Shown one piece after another: positions 17,643 to 26,318 of a stretch of DNA of 64,000 nt. The translations under genes were made by a program, and so were the position numbers. The stretch is from Robertkochia sediminum (lineage in GTDB: Bacteria; Bacteroidota; Bacteroidia; Flavobacteriales; Flavobacteriaceae). Location: positions 46,840-110,839 of the forward strand of contig NZ_JADMKT010000075.1 of the NCBI RefSeq assembly GCF_016786255.1. The letters are read 5' to 3'. How positions within the stretch are numbered: the stretch's first letter is position 1; every line of letters starts with the position of its first letter. The notes under the pieces were generated by a model. The model saw only the letters and a list, made by a program, of their open reading frames with translations, made no database searches and had not been told where the DNA came from.

Positions 17643-19856
17643 CTATTCGATCCATACCGGTAAGGAGATACTGCTGTTTCCTGTGAACCGGATCTTCAAA
17701 GGTGTATCTGCATCTTTTATACTTTCTGCATTGACATCTTTACCTGTTCCGTAATTGATCTGGGCGTTGTTGTTCTTATTGACGTTAACCACAATTACGA
17801 TACGACTCCCTTTTTCGATCATCTTGCTCACCAGTTTCGGATTGTTAAAGGAAATCCTGTGCAACTTATCCGGGGTCAACAAGGTTCTCTGTTCCCTGTT
17901 ACCGGCATAACTCGCCCTGCCGATATAATAACTTAAATGAAAATAGTTTCCTTCAGGGGTTTGCTGATACAAGATCACCGAATAATCAACATCCTTTTTA
18001 TTAACGGCTAACTCCAGGTTCCCCAAAAAAGAACCGTTTATAATCACATCTTTATCTAAGGGAGCTGACCGGAACACCAAACCATCTTTCATGTTAATTT
18101 CTTCGCGCTCCAGGGGCCATGGATAGTATTCTGTATTGGTCATGGTCGACCGATCTTTAAGATCCACTTCCATTGCGAGTTTAGCGCTGTTTGCTGATGT
18201 TACCAATTCATGAAAACCTTCCTCCTCGTCGTTACTCAGATAATAGGTAAGGGTGTCGTTCGTCATGTCCTTCAAACTGGGCTTGTGCATCCAGGTGTTC
18301 CTTCCCATGACCTGAAAATTCACTTTATCCCTGAGCAATTCAGGTTTTTCTTTTCCCTTAAGAATATGATCAAACCACTGATAGACCACGTCATATCTGA
18401 TATCTATTAAAGCTGCCTTATCCAGCTTATAATTTCTAAGGTATTCCATGGGCCTGCCCTGTGCGGTCCAGTGATCATAAGGTCCGATCAACAAATAATG
18501 TTGCGGATCTTTTACGTATTTATGGTGCTCCTCGTAATAATACAGTGCGCCTCTTTGGGCATCGTCGTAATACCCGGTGATCGTAAGAACGGGGAGGTCG
18601 ATCTTTGAAAATTCGTCTTTATACGGAATCATTTTTTTCCAGAACGCATCGTAACCCGGATGTTGCATATAGGCATTCCACAAGGTATTTACTTCGCCAT
18701 CCAGGCTGTCTAATTTATTAAACGCCACCCCGCTGTTATACCAGGTATTCTTCAGGTTGTTCCAGCGATCAAAATCGGCCAATACTTCTCTATCCAGATA
18801 CTTGTTGTTAGTCACATAAAAATTCCATGAATAAGAGTAGTTATGCAGCACATTGTTTTCCATAGGATAATCGATACCCGGAGCAATAGCCACCGAAGGA
18901 ACAATGGTTTTTAAAGCCGGATGTACCCGGTGTTTCATGGAAGCCCATTGCGTAAACGCATCGTAACTCCCTCCATACATCCCGATCTGCTTATCAGACC
19001 AGGGCTGTTTACTGATCCAATCCAGAACCTGGTATACATCGGTATTTTCATACTCAAAGGGGATGATCCTGCTCTTACTCTTTCGCTTTCCACGGGTATT
19101 GGCAACAACCCCTACATACCCTTTGGAGGCAGAAAGCATGGCCCACAAGGGCTTTTCTTTTGCATAGATCGAAAATGCCAACAGGGTTGGCAGCTCTCCT
19201 TCCCTCCTGCCCTTCCGCTTTACCACCACTGCCGAAATTTCTTCACCGTCTTCAGCAGGGATAATAATGCTATCGTCTATATCGTACCTGCGCAAGTGAT
19301 CTTTTGCTATTTCTTCTGCCACAATTGTTTTGGCCGACGAAAACACAGTACTGAAGAAACATGCATTTACAAGAGCCTTTGCCTCCTCTACCGAGAGCTT
19401 ACCCTCTTCTGTATGCTGGTAGGAATCTTCAAAATTTTCAAGATAGCGCGCTGTCTGATCTCTGATCACCATGGCCAGATCGAGATCTATGACATGAATA
19501 TCATCGGAAGCCCTTAAATAGTTTTCATAAGCACTTCGAAAAGACGCCTCAAAGTTTCCTGACATCCGGGCCTGGGCATACAGCTTATAAAAGCGCAAAA
19601 ACAATTGTTCATCTTTTGAGGCGGTATCTTCCAGCTGCAGGATCACCTCATGCGCTTTTTGATAGTTTTCACTAACCATATACGCACGGTAAAGGTCTCT
19701 CTCTTCTAATTCCTGATTCGATAATTGTTCTGCCAGTTGTCGCACCTGTGCCCTTTGCAGTTCGGGGTTTGGAGCATCATTCTTTTCGAAGCGGATCTCC
19801 TGACCAAAGGCGATGCAACTAAATGCCATGGCCCCTGCGATCATTAGTTTTCTCAT
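17643..19856 (-). CDS. CocE/NonD family serine hydrolase (X-Pro dipeptidyl-peptidase S15 type)
   Basis: About 737 residues are read from the ATG at 19856, which opens a clean signal peptide ending IAFGQ; an ATG at 19874, 2 bp after the upstream stop, is possible. The N-terminal ~190 residues are helical. The alpha/beta-hydrolase part follows, with the nucleophile in MYGGSYDAF, an acid in ITGYYDDAQRG and His in GPYDHWTAQG. The C-terminal jelly-roll (about 560-735) contains GSFLGNLELAVNKKDVD, typical of PepX_C. It is probably a periplasmic peptidase or esterase. The lipoprotein gene directly upstream suggests an operon. Confidence 0.92.
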   Translation of the reverse strand: MRKLMIAGAMAFSCIAFGQEIRFEKNDAPNPELQRAQVRQLAEQLSNQELEERDLYRAYMVSENYQKAHEVILQLEDTASKDEQLFLRFYKLYAQARMSGNFEASFRSAYENYLRASDDIHVIDLDLAMVIRDQTARYLENFEDSYQHTEEGKLSVEEAKALVNACFFSTVFSSAKTIVAEEIAKDHLRRYDIDDSIIIPAEDGEEISAVVVKRKGRREGELPTLLAFSIYAKEKPLWAMLSASKGYVGVVANTRGKRKSKSRIIPFEYENTDVYQVLDWISKQPWSDKQIGMYGGSYDAFTQWASMKHRVHPALKTIVPSVAIAPGIDYPMENNVLHNYSYSWNFYVTNNKYLDREVLADFDRWNNLKNTWYNSGVAFNKLDSLDGEVNTLWNAYMQHPGYDAFWKKMIPYKDEFSKIDLPVLTITGYYDDAQRGALYYYEEHHKYVKDPQHYLLIGPYDHWTAQGRPMEYLRNYKLDKAALIDIRYDVVYQWFDHILKGKEKPELLRDKVNFQVMGRNTWMHKPSLKDMTNDTLTYYLSNDEEEGFHELVTSANSAKLAMEVDLKDRSTMTNTEYYPWPLEREEINMKDGLVFRSAPLDKDVIINGSFLGNLELAVNKKDVDYSVILYQQTPEGNYFHLSYYIGRASYAGNREQRTLLTPDKLHRISFNNPKLVSKMIEKGSRIVIVVNVNKNNNAQINYGTGKDVNAESIKDADTPLKIRFTGNSSISLPVWIE

Positions 19857-19876
19857 TATTGAGGATACATGCATGG

Positions 19877-20509
19877 CTACTTCGTTTTTTGTGGATCTGA
19901 ATAGGCGATTAACTCACTGGTATAGATGCCATAACCATCATCCTGGGTATGCATAATGTATTCTTTCAACAACGGACTATACCACCAGAAATCGGTTACT
20001 TCTGCTTTCCCTCCTGTACTTAAATTTTCGATGGTACCTTCATATTTGATCTTATAAGCCCAGAAGGTACCCGCTTCTACAGTGATCTGTTCATAGCTGA
20101 TAATTTTCACATTCCGATCGGATATTCCTTTACCTCCCGATTCGTTTTCCCAATGTTCGATATGCTTCCAAGTTTTGCCCACCTTCAACGGCCAATCGTG
20201 AAAGGGATTTTCGCCTTCCTCACCATTAACCATCGTAGCAGCAGGTATGGTATCGTGTCGGCTATTACCAAAATAGAATCCGAGATCGCCATTATAGTCC
20301 ACCACTTCTTTTACATCTACTCCTTCTCCCATTACCTTATCGTTTATGGTACGCTGCCACTTCCAGGTCCACTTCTCACCGATCTCGAAATCGGTTAAAG
20401 TGGGTCTTCTTGTTTCAAGAGAAGTATTGTTTCCGCATGAACAAAATAGGTTTAAAATAAATAAAAGGATCAGTTTAGTTATACCCGTAAAATTTAATAA
20501 TTGATACAT
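19877..20509 (-). CDS. Lipoprotein of unknown function
   Basis: The protein has 210 residues. A signal segment LILLFILNLFCSCGN gives a lipobox at about Cys24-26. The mature protein is Trp-rich (EKWTWKWQR, DWPLKVGKTWKH, DFWWYSPLL) with repeated beta-strands, and recalls DUF3108-like or similar beta-sandwich proteins, but no family is certain. It lies 20 bp upstream of the chosen start of the CocE-type hydrolase on the same strand and is probably co-transcribed. Confidence 0.75.
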   Translation of the reverse strand: MYQLLNFTGITKLILLFILNLFCSCGNNTSLETRRPTLTDFEIGEKWTWKWQRTINDKVMGEGVDVKEVVDYNGDLGFYFGNSRHDTIPAATMVNGEEGENPFHDWPLKVGKTWKHIEHWENESGGKGISDRNVKIISYEQITVEAGTFWAYKIKYEGTIENLSTGGKAEVTDFWWYSPLLKEYIMHTQDDGYGIYTSELIAYSDPQKTK

Positions 20510-20626
20510 GATCAGGTGTTTTTATATGTTATTCAGGGCGAAATAACAGGGATGATATCATTTTAGGAAGGGAAAGTACAGGAGCGTGCAAATACCGCTT
20601 TAAGCGTAAAATTCCGAGGACTTCGA

Positions 20627-21346
20627 TTACAGGCTATTCAGGTTCTTGAACTTGATCGACTGACGGCTGGAAACTTCAATTTTTTCTCCTGTGGTCAATA
20701 CAATATGCAGCCTGTTATTAAAATGGGGGTATATCTCTTCTATGTATTGGGTGTTAATGATCTGGCTTCTGTTCGCCCTAAAGAAAACCGCAGGATCCAG
20801 CTTTTCTTCCAGTAGATTTAGTGATCGCTTTATCATGGCCTTATGTTCGCCAAAATACAACCGCGCATAATTATCCAAAGACTCTATATAACGAATTTCA
20901 GACAGGGGTATAAAATGACATTGCTCCCCGTCTTTAACGAAGATCTTGCGGTGCATGGGCAATACCTCAGGCTCTTTCTTTGTTGTTGATAATTCCTGCT
21001 TCACCTTTTCAATAGCCTTAGCAAAGCGCTCGGCCCTCAGTGGCTTCACCAGATAATCCAATGCATTTAATTCAAAGGCCTTTACCGCATACTGGTCGTA
21101 GGCCGTTGTAAAGACCACTTCCGGAACCGTTGTAAGTTCTTCCAGGAGGTCAAAACCCGATTTCTCGGGCATATGTATATCTAAAAAGATCACATCAGGG
21201 GCCTCTTTGGCAATCAACGCCAATGCGGCATCGGCCGTACCGGCCTCCCCTGCAATGACAAATTCAGGGTGGTTTTTCAATGCCCGCTTCACCTCTTCCC
21301 TGGCCAAACGTTCATCATCTATAATTATCGCCTTAATTGTTCTCAT
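20627..21346 (-). CDS. LytTR-family response regulator
   Basis: The protein has 239 residues. The N-terminal receiver domain has acidic residues IIDDE (8-12), phospho-acceptor D56 (VIFLDIHMP) and K101 (YLVKPLR). The C-terminal LytTR DNA-binding domain (about 135-238) contains IRYIESLDNYARLYFG and FFRANRSQIINTQYI. The gene overlaps the upstream histidine kinase gene by 14 bp, so the two form a two-component system of the LytS/LytR (AgrA-like) type. The downstream lipoprotein/hydrolase operon starts 117 bp away and is a possible target (inference). Confidence 0.95.
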   Translation of the reverse strand: MRTIKAIIIDDERLAREEVKRALKNHPEFVIAGEAGTADAALALIAKEAPDVIFLDIHMPEKSGFDLLEELTTVPEVVFTTAYDQYAVKAFELNALDYLVKPLRAERFAKAIEKVKQELSTTKKEPEVLPMHRKIFVKDGEQCHFIPLSEIRYIESLDNYARLYFGEHKAMIKRSLNLLEEKLDPAVFFRANRSQIINTQYIEEIYPHFNNRLHIVLTTGEKIEVSSRQSIKFKNLNSL

Positions 21347-22424
21347 CCGTGCTCAAAGGTAATCTTATGGTTGCTTGCACCCTATCCTGATCCAACTGCT
21401 TTAAAGTCAGGCTTGCTTTATCCTTAAATTGCAGGTATAACCGATCCCGCAAGTTCTTCAGTCCCAGGCCGCCCCCGGGAGCATCTCCCGAAATTTTTCC
21501 CGGATTACTGACTTGAATATGCATCTCATCATCGCTTTTATGGATAACCAGGGATATTCTCCCTCCCTGTACCTTTTTATCGATGCCGTGTTTAATAGCA
21601 TTTTCCACTAACAGTTGTACGCTCAATGTAGGCACCTTTACGGCCTCTAATGATTTATCTACGGAGACATCCATAGAGAGACGTTCTTCAAAACGCAGTT
21701 TCTCCAGCTCTATATAATCATTCACCAGGTCTAATTCACTCCTTAAGGTATTCAACCCTTTATCCTTCTCATACAGGGAAGAACGCAACAGGTCTGACAA
21801 CAGATCGATGCCGCGTCTTGCCGTGTCCGGATTCTCCAGGATCAAAGATTTAATGGAGTTGAGGGAATTGAATAGAAAATGCGGATTCAGTTGGGCCGAT
21901 AAATTATCGAGCTGGGTTTGCTTGATCAACGTAGACAGTTGTGCATTTTCTTTTGCTGTATTGACCTCCTTCTGATAGTAATGATATAAATGATAGGCCA
22001 GGATCCAGATCGACATCAGCCTTAGTGCCGTGATCAATATGGGATTCCAATACACAATGGCCTCTTTAAATGAAACATTAGGGTCCATAAGGGTGCTCCA
22101 GAAAAAATACCATTTCACATTGCTGATCAGCACATAGATAACAGACAACAAAAGTATACTGGGAACCACGCGCACCAACAACTTCTCAAGCGGTAAGCGT
22201 ATCCAGTTTGCTTGTACCGCAAATTGCTTATAGAGATGCGTCAGACTGATCCCAATGGCCACATCAATGGCATAATTCAGGAACGTACTAAAAACACTGT
22301 AATGATCTCTTGTGTATACGATGTAAGCCCAATAGGTGGCCACCAAACCCCATCCGGCCAACTGACATTGCCAATACAAGGGGAGCCTGCCTTGTTTTTT
22401 TGTTCTGTTTCGTGTAGTGTCCAT
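21333..22424 (-). CDS. LytS-type sensor histidine kinase
   Basis: The protein has 363 residues. The N-terminal half has four hydrophobic segments (about 22-40, 45-62, 85-103 and 125-148) and no periplasmic sensor domain of size. A short coiled coil (150-178) leads to the His_kinase block QLNPHFLFNSLNSIKSL with H182. The ATPase lid follows, with NAIKHGI and GGGLGLKNLRDRL. This is the usual layout of Bacteroidota LytS-like kinases. It is translationally coupled to the LytTR regulator (14-bp overlap). Confidence 0.94.
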   Translation of the reverse strand: MDTTRNRTKKQGRLPLYWQCQLAGWGLVATYWAYIVYTRDHYSVFSTFLNYAIDVAIGISLTHLYKQFAVQANWIRLPLEKLLVRVVPSILLLSVIYVLISNVKWYFFWSTLMDPNVSFKEAIVYWNPILITALRLMSIWILAYHLYHYYQKEVNTAKENAQLSTLIKQTQLDNLSAQLNPHFLFNSLNSIKSLILENPDTARRGIDLLSDLLRSSLYEKDKGLNTLRSELDLVNDYIELEKLRFEERLSMDVSVDKSLEAVKVPTLSVQLLVENAIKHGIDKKVQGGRISLVIHKSDDEMHIQVSNPGKISGDAPGGGLGLKNLRDRLYLQFKDKASLTLKQLDQDRVQATIRLPLSTDENN

Positions 22425-22559
22425 AGGCCGCTCAAACTAGTGAGAATGATGAATAGTTAAAAACAAAAATACATGAGCGTGAAATAATAGTGGTAAGCGT
22501 GAACAAATTTTGCAATGCCCCCTTAATTACCTGTAACTTATACTCATGGATTCAAATTC

Positions 22560-22988
22560 TTAAGGCCGATTCTCCCCGATCCATTTTTGCAGATCACCAA
22601 TTTCCTCCCGAACAAAGTTGTTCCATTCGGTGGTATCGGTTAGCCCGGCTTCTTTCAATGCCCTAAGGTACCAATCCTTAAATTTAAACATGGGCATACT
22701 TACAAAATCACTAAAGTCGGCACCAATAAACCACACCTTATCTAAATGTGCCAGCACCTCATCTACAGAGAGGCGCTCATTGCTGAATTTCAAATGGTAA
22801 TTGCCATAACTAAACACCTCGATCAAATCCAATTCGAACAATGCTTTGATCACCTCCATCCCCTCAGTCTTTGCCTCGGCGCTGGTATAATCGCTATATC
22901 CAATGTTATTAAGAATGTTGTAGATATACTCCACTCCATCGGGCATAAAAAGTTCCCTATTCTTTTCTGCAAACAATTGAGCGTTCAT
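22560..22988 (-). CDS. Conserved hypothetical protein
   Basis: About 142 residues are read from the ATG at 22988 (MNAQLFAEKN); an ATG at 23006 would add six residues. It has no signal peptide or membrane segment. The composition is acidic with alternating helices and strands (MEVIKALFELDLIEVFSYGNYHLKF, then DEVLAHLDKVWFIGADF). The product is predicted cytoplasmic and no family is recognised. It stands alone between the histidine kinase gene and a divergent outer-membrane gene. Confidence 0.7.
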   Translation of the reverse strand: MNAQLFAEKNRELFMPDGVEYIYNILNNIGYSDYTSAEAKTEGMEVIKALFELDLIEVFSYGNYHLKFSNERLSVDEVLAHLDKVWFIGADFSDFVSMPMFKFKDWYLRALKEAGLTDTTEWNNFVREEIGDLQKWIGENRP

Positions 22989-23145
22989 CGAAGTTTTTAA
23001 AATCAAAAGTTCCTAGACAATTTAGACCATCTCCGGCAATAATGTGAATTTATCTTTCTTTTTCTATATCATTTAAGTAGAAAAAAGGAATAACGAAAGG
23101 GATAGCTTCCATAAATAACCAGATCACAAAAGACGAAAACACAAA

Positions 23146-23182
23146 TTTTTGTTGTAGGTTAAAACCTACTTTTTTAGTTTTA
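23146..23182 (+). promoter_or_regulatory. Promoter with an inverted repeat in the spacer
   Basis: TTTTTG (23146-23151) is followed after 23 nt by TAGTTTTA (23175-23182), one mismatch from TAnnTTTG. Between them lies a perfect inverted repeat GTAGGTT-AA-AACCTAC (23154-23169). It could be a repressor operator. The gene begins 24 bp downstream. Confidence 0.5.
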
Positions 23183-23206
23183 CCTCCCTAATTATTAGCA
23201 ACCCCT

Positions 23207-24427
23207 ATGAAAGCAATTTACTTTTCATTACTACTTACTTTACCACTGCTCACATTCAGCCAAAATACCTTTGAAAAAGCACACATTACCACCACAAAAG
23301 GTGAGAAATTAGATGTTTTTGTTAAAAACTGGGACTGGATAAATTCTTCTAAGACCATAAGCTATAAATCATCGATGGACTCCAAAATAGTAAACCTACC
23401 CGTTGAAGACATAATGCTTTATGAGATTCCGTCAAAAGGGATAAGAACAGAACGATTCACTGTTGAAATAGATTGGGAGAATGAAAACAGGAAAGAAGAT
23501 AACGCATCAAACTATCAAGAGGAAAGTATACTACTTAATTACCTGGTAGATGGTGAGATCGATCTACTGGAACATGGAAGAAGTCAGCGCTATTTCTTTT
23601 ATAGAAAAGGTTCGGAAACTCCAAAATTACTGGTAAGCTACAGGTATACTGAAAACAACCTGGTACAATCCAATGCTAAGTATCGCGAACAACTCTATTC
23701 ACAATTCAAATGTGCTTCAATAGGATTAGAAGTATATAAAAAACTCCCCTATTCGAGGAAAAAGCTAACGGATATCTTCGAAAAGGTTAACGTCTGCCAA
23801 AATGCGACCTTCAAATCGTATGAAACCAAAAAGCCATTAGGCGTACTGAAGATGTCTGTAAACGGCGGAATTACTTCCATGGCCTTAGAACAAAGTGTAA
23901 GGCAGGAAAACGGCATACAAAAAATCGATTACGACAATAACACGGCTGTTACCGGAGGACTGGAAATAGAATACCACTTTAACTTTAACAAAAGAAACTG
24001 GAGTATCTATACCAATCCGACCTACCAAAACTACGGACGCCAGGAAAAACAACTCTCCTTGTTTGGATACCCCGGAACAGCTACTGCGCAATACAGTTTT
24101 ATCGAAATACCTTTCGGGATCAGACGCCATTTCGTCCTGAGTACCAAGTCCGCCTTATTCATTCAAGCCGATTACGGGGTTATCGTTCCCTTGAACAAAG
24201 ACGACATCTTTTCCTTTACACAGGACCGGGAATTTCAAGAAAACTTTTACGTTACCGATGATTCAGGGTCGAATAGAAGTCTGAGTTTTGGACTGGGATA
24301 TAGTTTCAAGGATAGCTATGGGGTAGTACTGAAATACTATTCAAGCAAGGAAATTTTTGATGGAGGAGCTATCAATGGAAATTTTGACGGAGCTTTAATG
24401 ATCCTTTTCAGATACAGGGTTTTATAA
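23207..24427 (+). CDS. Outer-membrane beta-barrel protein with N-terminal periplasmic domain
   Basis: The protein has 406 residues with a signal peptide (LLTFSQ). The N-terminal ~190 residues look soluble, with ITTTKGEKLDVFVKNWDWIN and DGEIDLLEHGRSQRYFFYRKG. The C-terminal ~190 residues are a PorT/OmpW-like small barrel, with GGITSMALEQS, WSIYTNPTYQNYG, FGIRRHFVL and FGLGYSFKDSYGVVLKYY, ending FRYRVL. The function is unknown; similar proteins are common in Flavobacteriia. Its 3' end overlaps the convergent papain-like gene by 20 bp. Confidence 0.8.
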   Translation: MKAIYFSLLLTLPLLTFSQNTFEKAHITTTKGEKLDVFVKNWDWINSSKTISYKSSMDSKIVNLPVEDIMLYEIPSKGIRTERFTVEIDWENENRKEDNASNYQEESILLNYLVDGEIDLLEHGRSQRYFFYRKGSETPKLLVSYRYTENNLVQSNAKYREQLYSQFKCASIGLEVYKKLPYSRKKLTDIFEKVNVCQNATFKSYETKKPLGVLKMSVNGGITSMALEQSVRQENGIQKIDYDNNTAVTGGLEIEYHFNFNKRNWSIYTNPTYQNYGRQEKQLSLFGYPGTATAQYSFIEIPFGIRRHFVLSTKSALFIQADYGVIVPLNKDDIFSFTQDREFQENFYVTDDSGSNRSLSFGLGYSFKDSYGVVLKYYSSKEIFDGGAINGNFDGALMILFRYRVL

Positions 24428-25523
24428 GGCTTCCTTTCTTCTGCAGATCGGATGTTCGCGCAAATAAGTCTCCAGGGGTAATCAGCGGATTAGCCTTGAG
24501 AAGCGATTCTCTGGATATTCGATCTGTAGTAAAGTTAGTATCCTCACCCCGAGCTTGATTTGTTTTATACAAGGTAGCCATAAACTTATCTGAAATGTTT
24601 TTTAACCCGGCTATTACATACGCAGGATCTTCTCCTAAATAATCATTCCTCAAAAAGGTAGGCTGAACGATCTCGTCACCTATTTTTCCGGGTTGAAGAC
24701 TGTCACTAGAGCGGATCTCAAGCTCCTGCCACAGGTCATTGACTGAATCCAAACGCGTAAATCCTCCCTCCCATTGTTCTACTTCAGCAAACATTTCTTC
24801 CAATTCCCCGTCATTCACCCAGGCATTCAGACCTTCATCAGCCGGCATCTTTAAATCAGGATCCGAATCGCAATCAGTCAGGGAAATGTTTGGATAAAGC
24901 ATACGATCACGATCGTGCTTTTGACCTTTAACTCCGTAGAACGAACCCCATATACTCTTCTTCATACCACCTGAAGCATATGTCTTTTCTCGTAAATCTT
25001 TGAGATCCTCCTCTCTGTTGATCCGGATCTTATAAGTGGATTCCCCTTTGTGAGTGGCCCCATTAAAAGACTTGTAAACAAACTCAGAACAGATCATGGT
25101 GGATCTATTCTGCTCCCGTAAGGTGTTCAGAATGGCACTAGCCTTCTCCAGGACTCTCCTCACAAACCTAACCACCGCCGGATTGAGATCTACTTTTCTG
25201 GTAAGACAGATCATTGCGATCATCAAAACCTTCTCATGGGCGAAGTCACTTCCAATAAACTTTTTACAACTCGCCATAACGGCACTCATATCCTCAGCAG
25301 ATTCCATATGCCTGAAAACGGTGATATCGGCATCTGTATAACTTTCTTCCAGGTTTCTGATCACAACCCCTTCCCCTATAGCCTCGGCTACCTTGCCATT
25401 ACCCATATAGATCGCGGCATGATGTGCCTTAGTACCATCAAACCACATGATGGCCCTGGAAAGCCAGTGACTGCCATTGCAATGCATCAGGATATCTCCT
25501 TTCTGAAGTTCGTTTTTAGTCAT
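24408..25523 (-). CDS. YiiX/YebB-like papain-fold (NlpC/P60 superfamily) protein
   Basis: The protein has 371 residues with no signal peptide. The first ~170 residues show the permuted NlpC/P60 layout: LQKGDILMHCNGSHWLSRAI, then a His pair (H34/H35) in KAHHAAIYMGNG, and the presumed nucleophile C145 in MICSEFVYKSF. The C-terminal ~200 residues are acidic and unrecognised. Enzymes of this type cleave amide or ester bonds; the substrate is unknown. A cystatin-like lipoprotein gene lies 10 bp upstream on the same strand, an unusual enzyme/inhibitor arrangement. Confidence 0.85.
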   Translation of the reverse strand: MTKNELQKGDILMHCNGSHWLSRAIMWFDGTKAHHAAIYMGNGKVAEAIGEGVVIRNLEESYTDADITVFRHMESAEDMSAVMASCKKFIGSDFAHEKVLMIAMICLTRKVDLNPAVVRFVRRVLEKASAILNTLREQNRSTMICSEFVYKSFNGATHKGESTYKIRINREEDLKDLREKTYASGGMKKSIWGSFYGVKGQKHDRDRMLYPNISLTDCDSDPDLKMPADEGLNAWVNDGELEEMFAEVEQWEGGFTRLDSVNDLWQELEIRSSDSLQPGKIGDEIVQPTFLRNDYLGEDPAYVIAGLKNISDKFMATLYKTNQARGEDTNFTTDRISRESLLKANPLITPGDLFARTSDLQKKGSLIKPCI

Positions 25524-25533
25524 AAATTATCTG

Positions 25534-25884
25534 TTACTCCTTTAATTCAGGCCGCTTGGTAAGCGAAAATTCCCCCGAAAGATCTCTGTAAACCCGGGCA
25601 TTCCATACTTCATTATTTTCCATCTCAAAGTTCAGATCATAATTCATGCCTTTAACCACCTGCTTTTTCGCACTAATGATCCGAACAAGCTTTAACGGAG
25701 TATCCATCTCGTCCAATACAAAGGCTACCGCCTCCTCGATCTCAGGATCGATCGGAGCCTCTTGCCACCCTCCAGCCGTGCTCTTTCCAGGAGCACTTTC
25801 CCAATCCTGTTTACATGAAACAAGCAATAACAACATCGTAATGAAAAACAAGACATCTCTTTCTTTAAGACCTTCTAATCTCAT
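25534..25884 (-). CDS. Cystatin-like lipoprotein
   Basis: The protein has 116 residues. A lipoprotein signal ends at C24 (LLLVSCKQD). The mature part has the cystatin layout: an N-terminal Gly-Gly (38-39, AGGWQEAPIDPEIEEAVAF) before the helix, and the first hairpin QVVKG (75-79), which fits the QxVxG papain-binding loop. A second hairpin region, VWNARVYRD, follows. Cystatins inhibit papain-like cysteine proteases. It is probably co-transcribed with the papain-fold gene 10 bp downstream. One difficulty is that the cystatin is predicted outside the cytoplasm while the enzyme has no signal peptide. Confidence 0.82.
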   Translation of the reverse strand: MRLEGLKERDVLFFITMLLLLVSCKQDWESAPGKSTAGGWQEAPIDPEIEEAVAFVLDEMDTPLKLVRIISAKKQVVKGMNYDLNFEMENNEVWNARVYRDLSGEFSLTKRPELKE

Positions 25885-25965
25885 CTTAAATTCACTTTAC
25901 ATTATTCAATGAACACCGATCAACACTTTCCAGTCCCTCACCTATTCTTAGTAATCTATTGCGTA

Positions 25966-26118
25966 TCACCCCTCATAATACCAAAGGAAATGCCGGAAGA
26001 AAAATGCTTCCTGGCTGGAGGATATGGAAACGATCTCTATGCTATCTGTATTCGCATTTACAAAATCCAGTAGCTGCTGCTTATGACTAAATTCTTTTAC
26101 TTTGAGTGCTTTCTTCAT
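25966..26118 (-). CDS. Small protein of 50 residues
   Basis: Reading from ATG 26118 gives a 50-residue product that starts MKKALKVKEFSHKQQLL and ends EAFFFRHFLWYYEG before TGA. The composition is protein-like: an amphipathic start, a hydrophobic strand IEIVSIS and an aromatic C-terminus. It does not overlap the neighbouring repeat. It is too short for routine gene calling and no family is named. No Shine-Dalgarno sequence is seen, as usual in this group. It lies 81 bp upstream of the cystatin gene on the same strand, so it may be the first gene of that operon. Confidence 0.55.
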   Translation of the reverse strand: MKKALKVKEFSHKQQLLDFVNANTDSIEIVSISSSQEAFFFRHFLWYYEG

Positions 26119-26132
26119 AGTTATAGGGTTAT

Positions 26133-26210
26133 GCCTTCCTTCGCTAAAGCTATGGAGGATGACACGGTTGTGCCCTCCTTCGCTAAAGCTATGGAGGATG
26201 ACACGGTTGT
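26133..26210. repeat. 39-bp tandem repeat, two copies
   Basis: Units at 26133-26171 and 26172-26210 differ at one position. Each contains CTTCGCTAAAGCTATGGAGG, a relative of the palindromic motif in the 153-bp array at the left end and in the 52-bp array at 40327. The remaining spacer up to 26318 shows no gene. Confidence 0.9.
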
Positions 26211-26318
26211 GCGGGTTTATATCTGTAATTGTTACCGGGACATGATTTTACTTTCAATAGGATACTAAATACTGATAAAGGATCGTCATTACTCTTTATT
26301 CTTGGCTCTTGGTTCTGT

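Noticed and set aside
26083-26268. A 61-codon frame on the plus strand
   Set aside because: It contains the translated 39-bp repeat twice and covers the opposite strand of the candidate 50-residue gene; repeat translation explains it.
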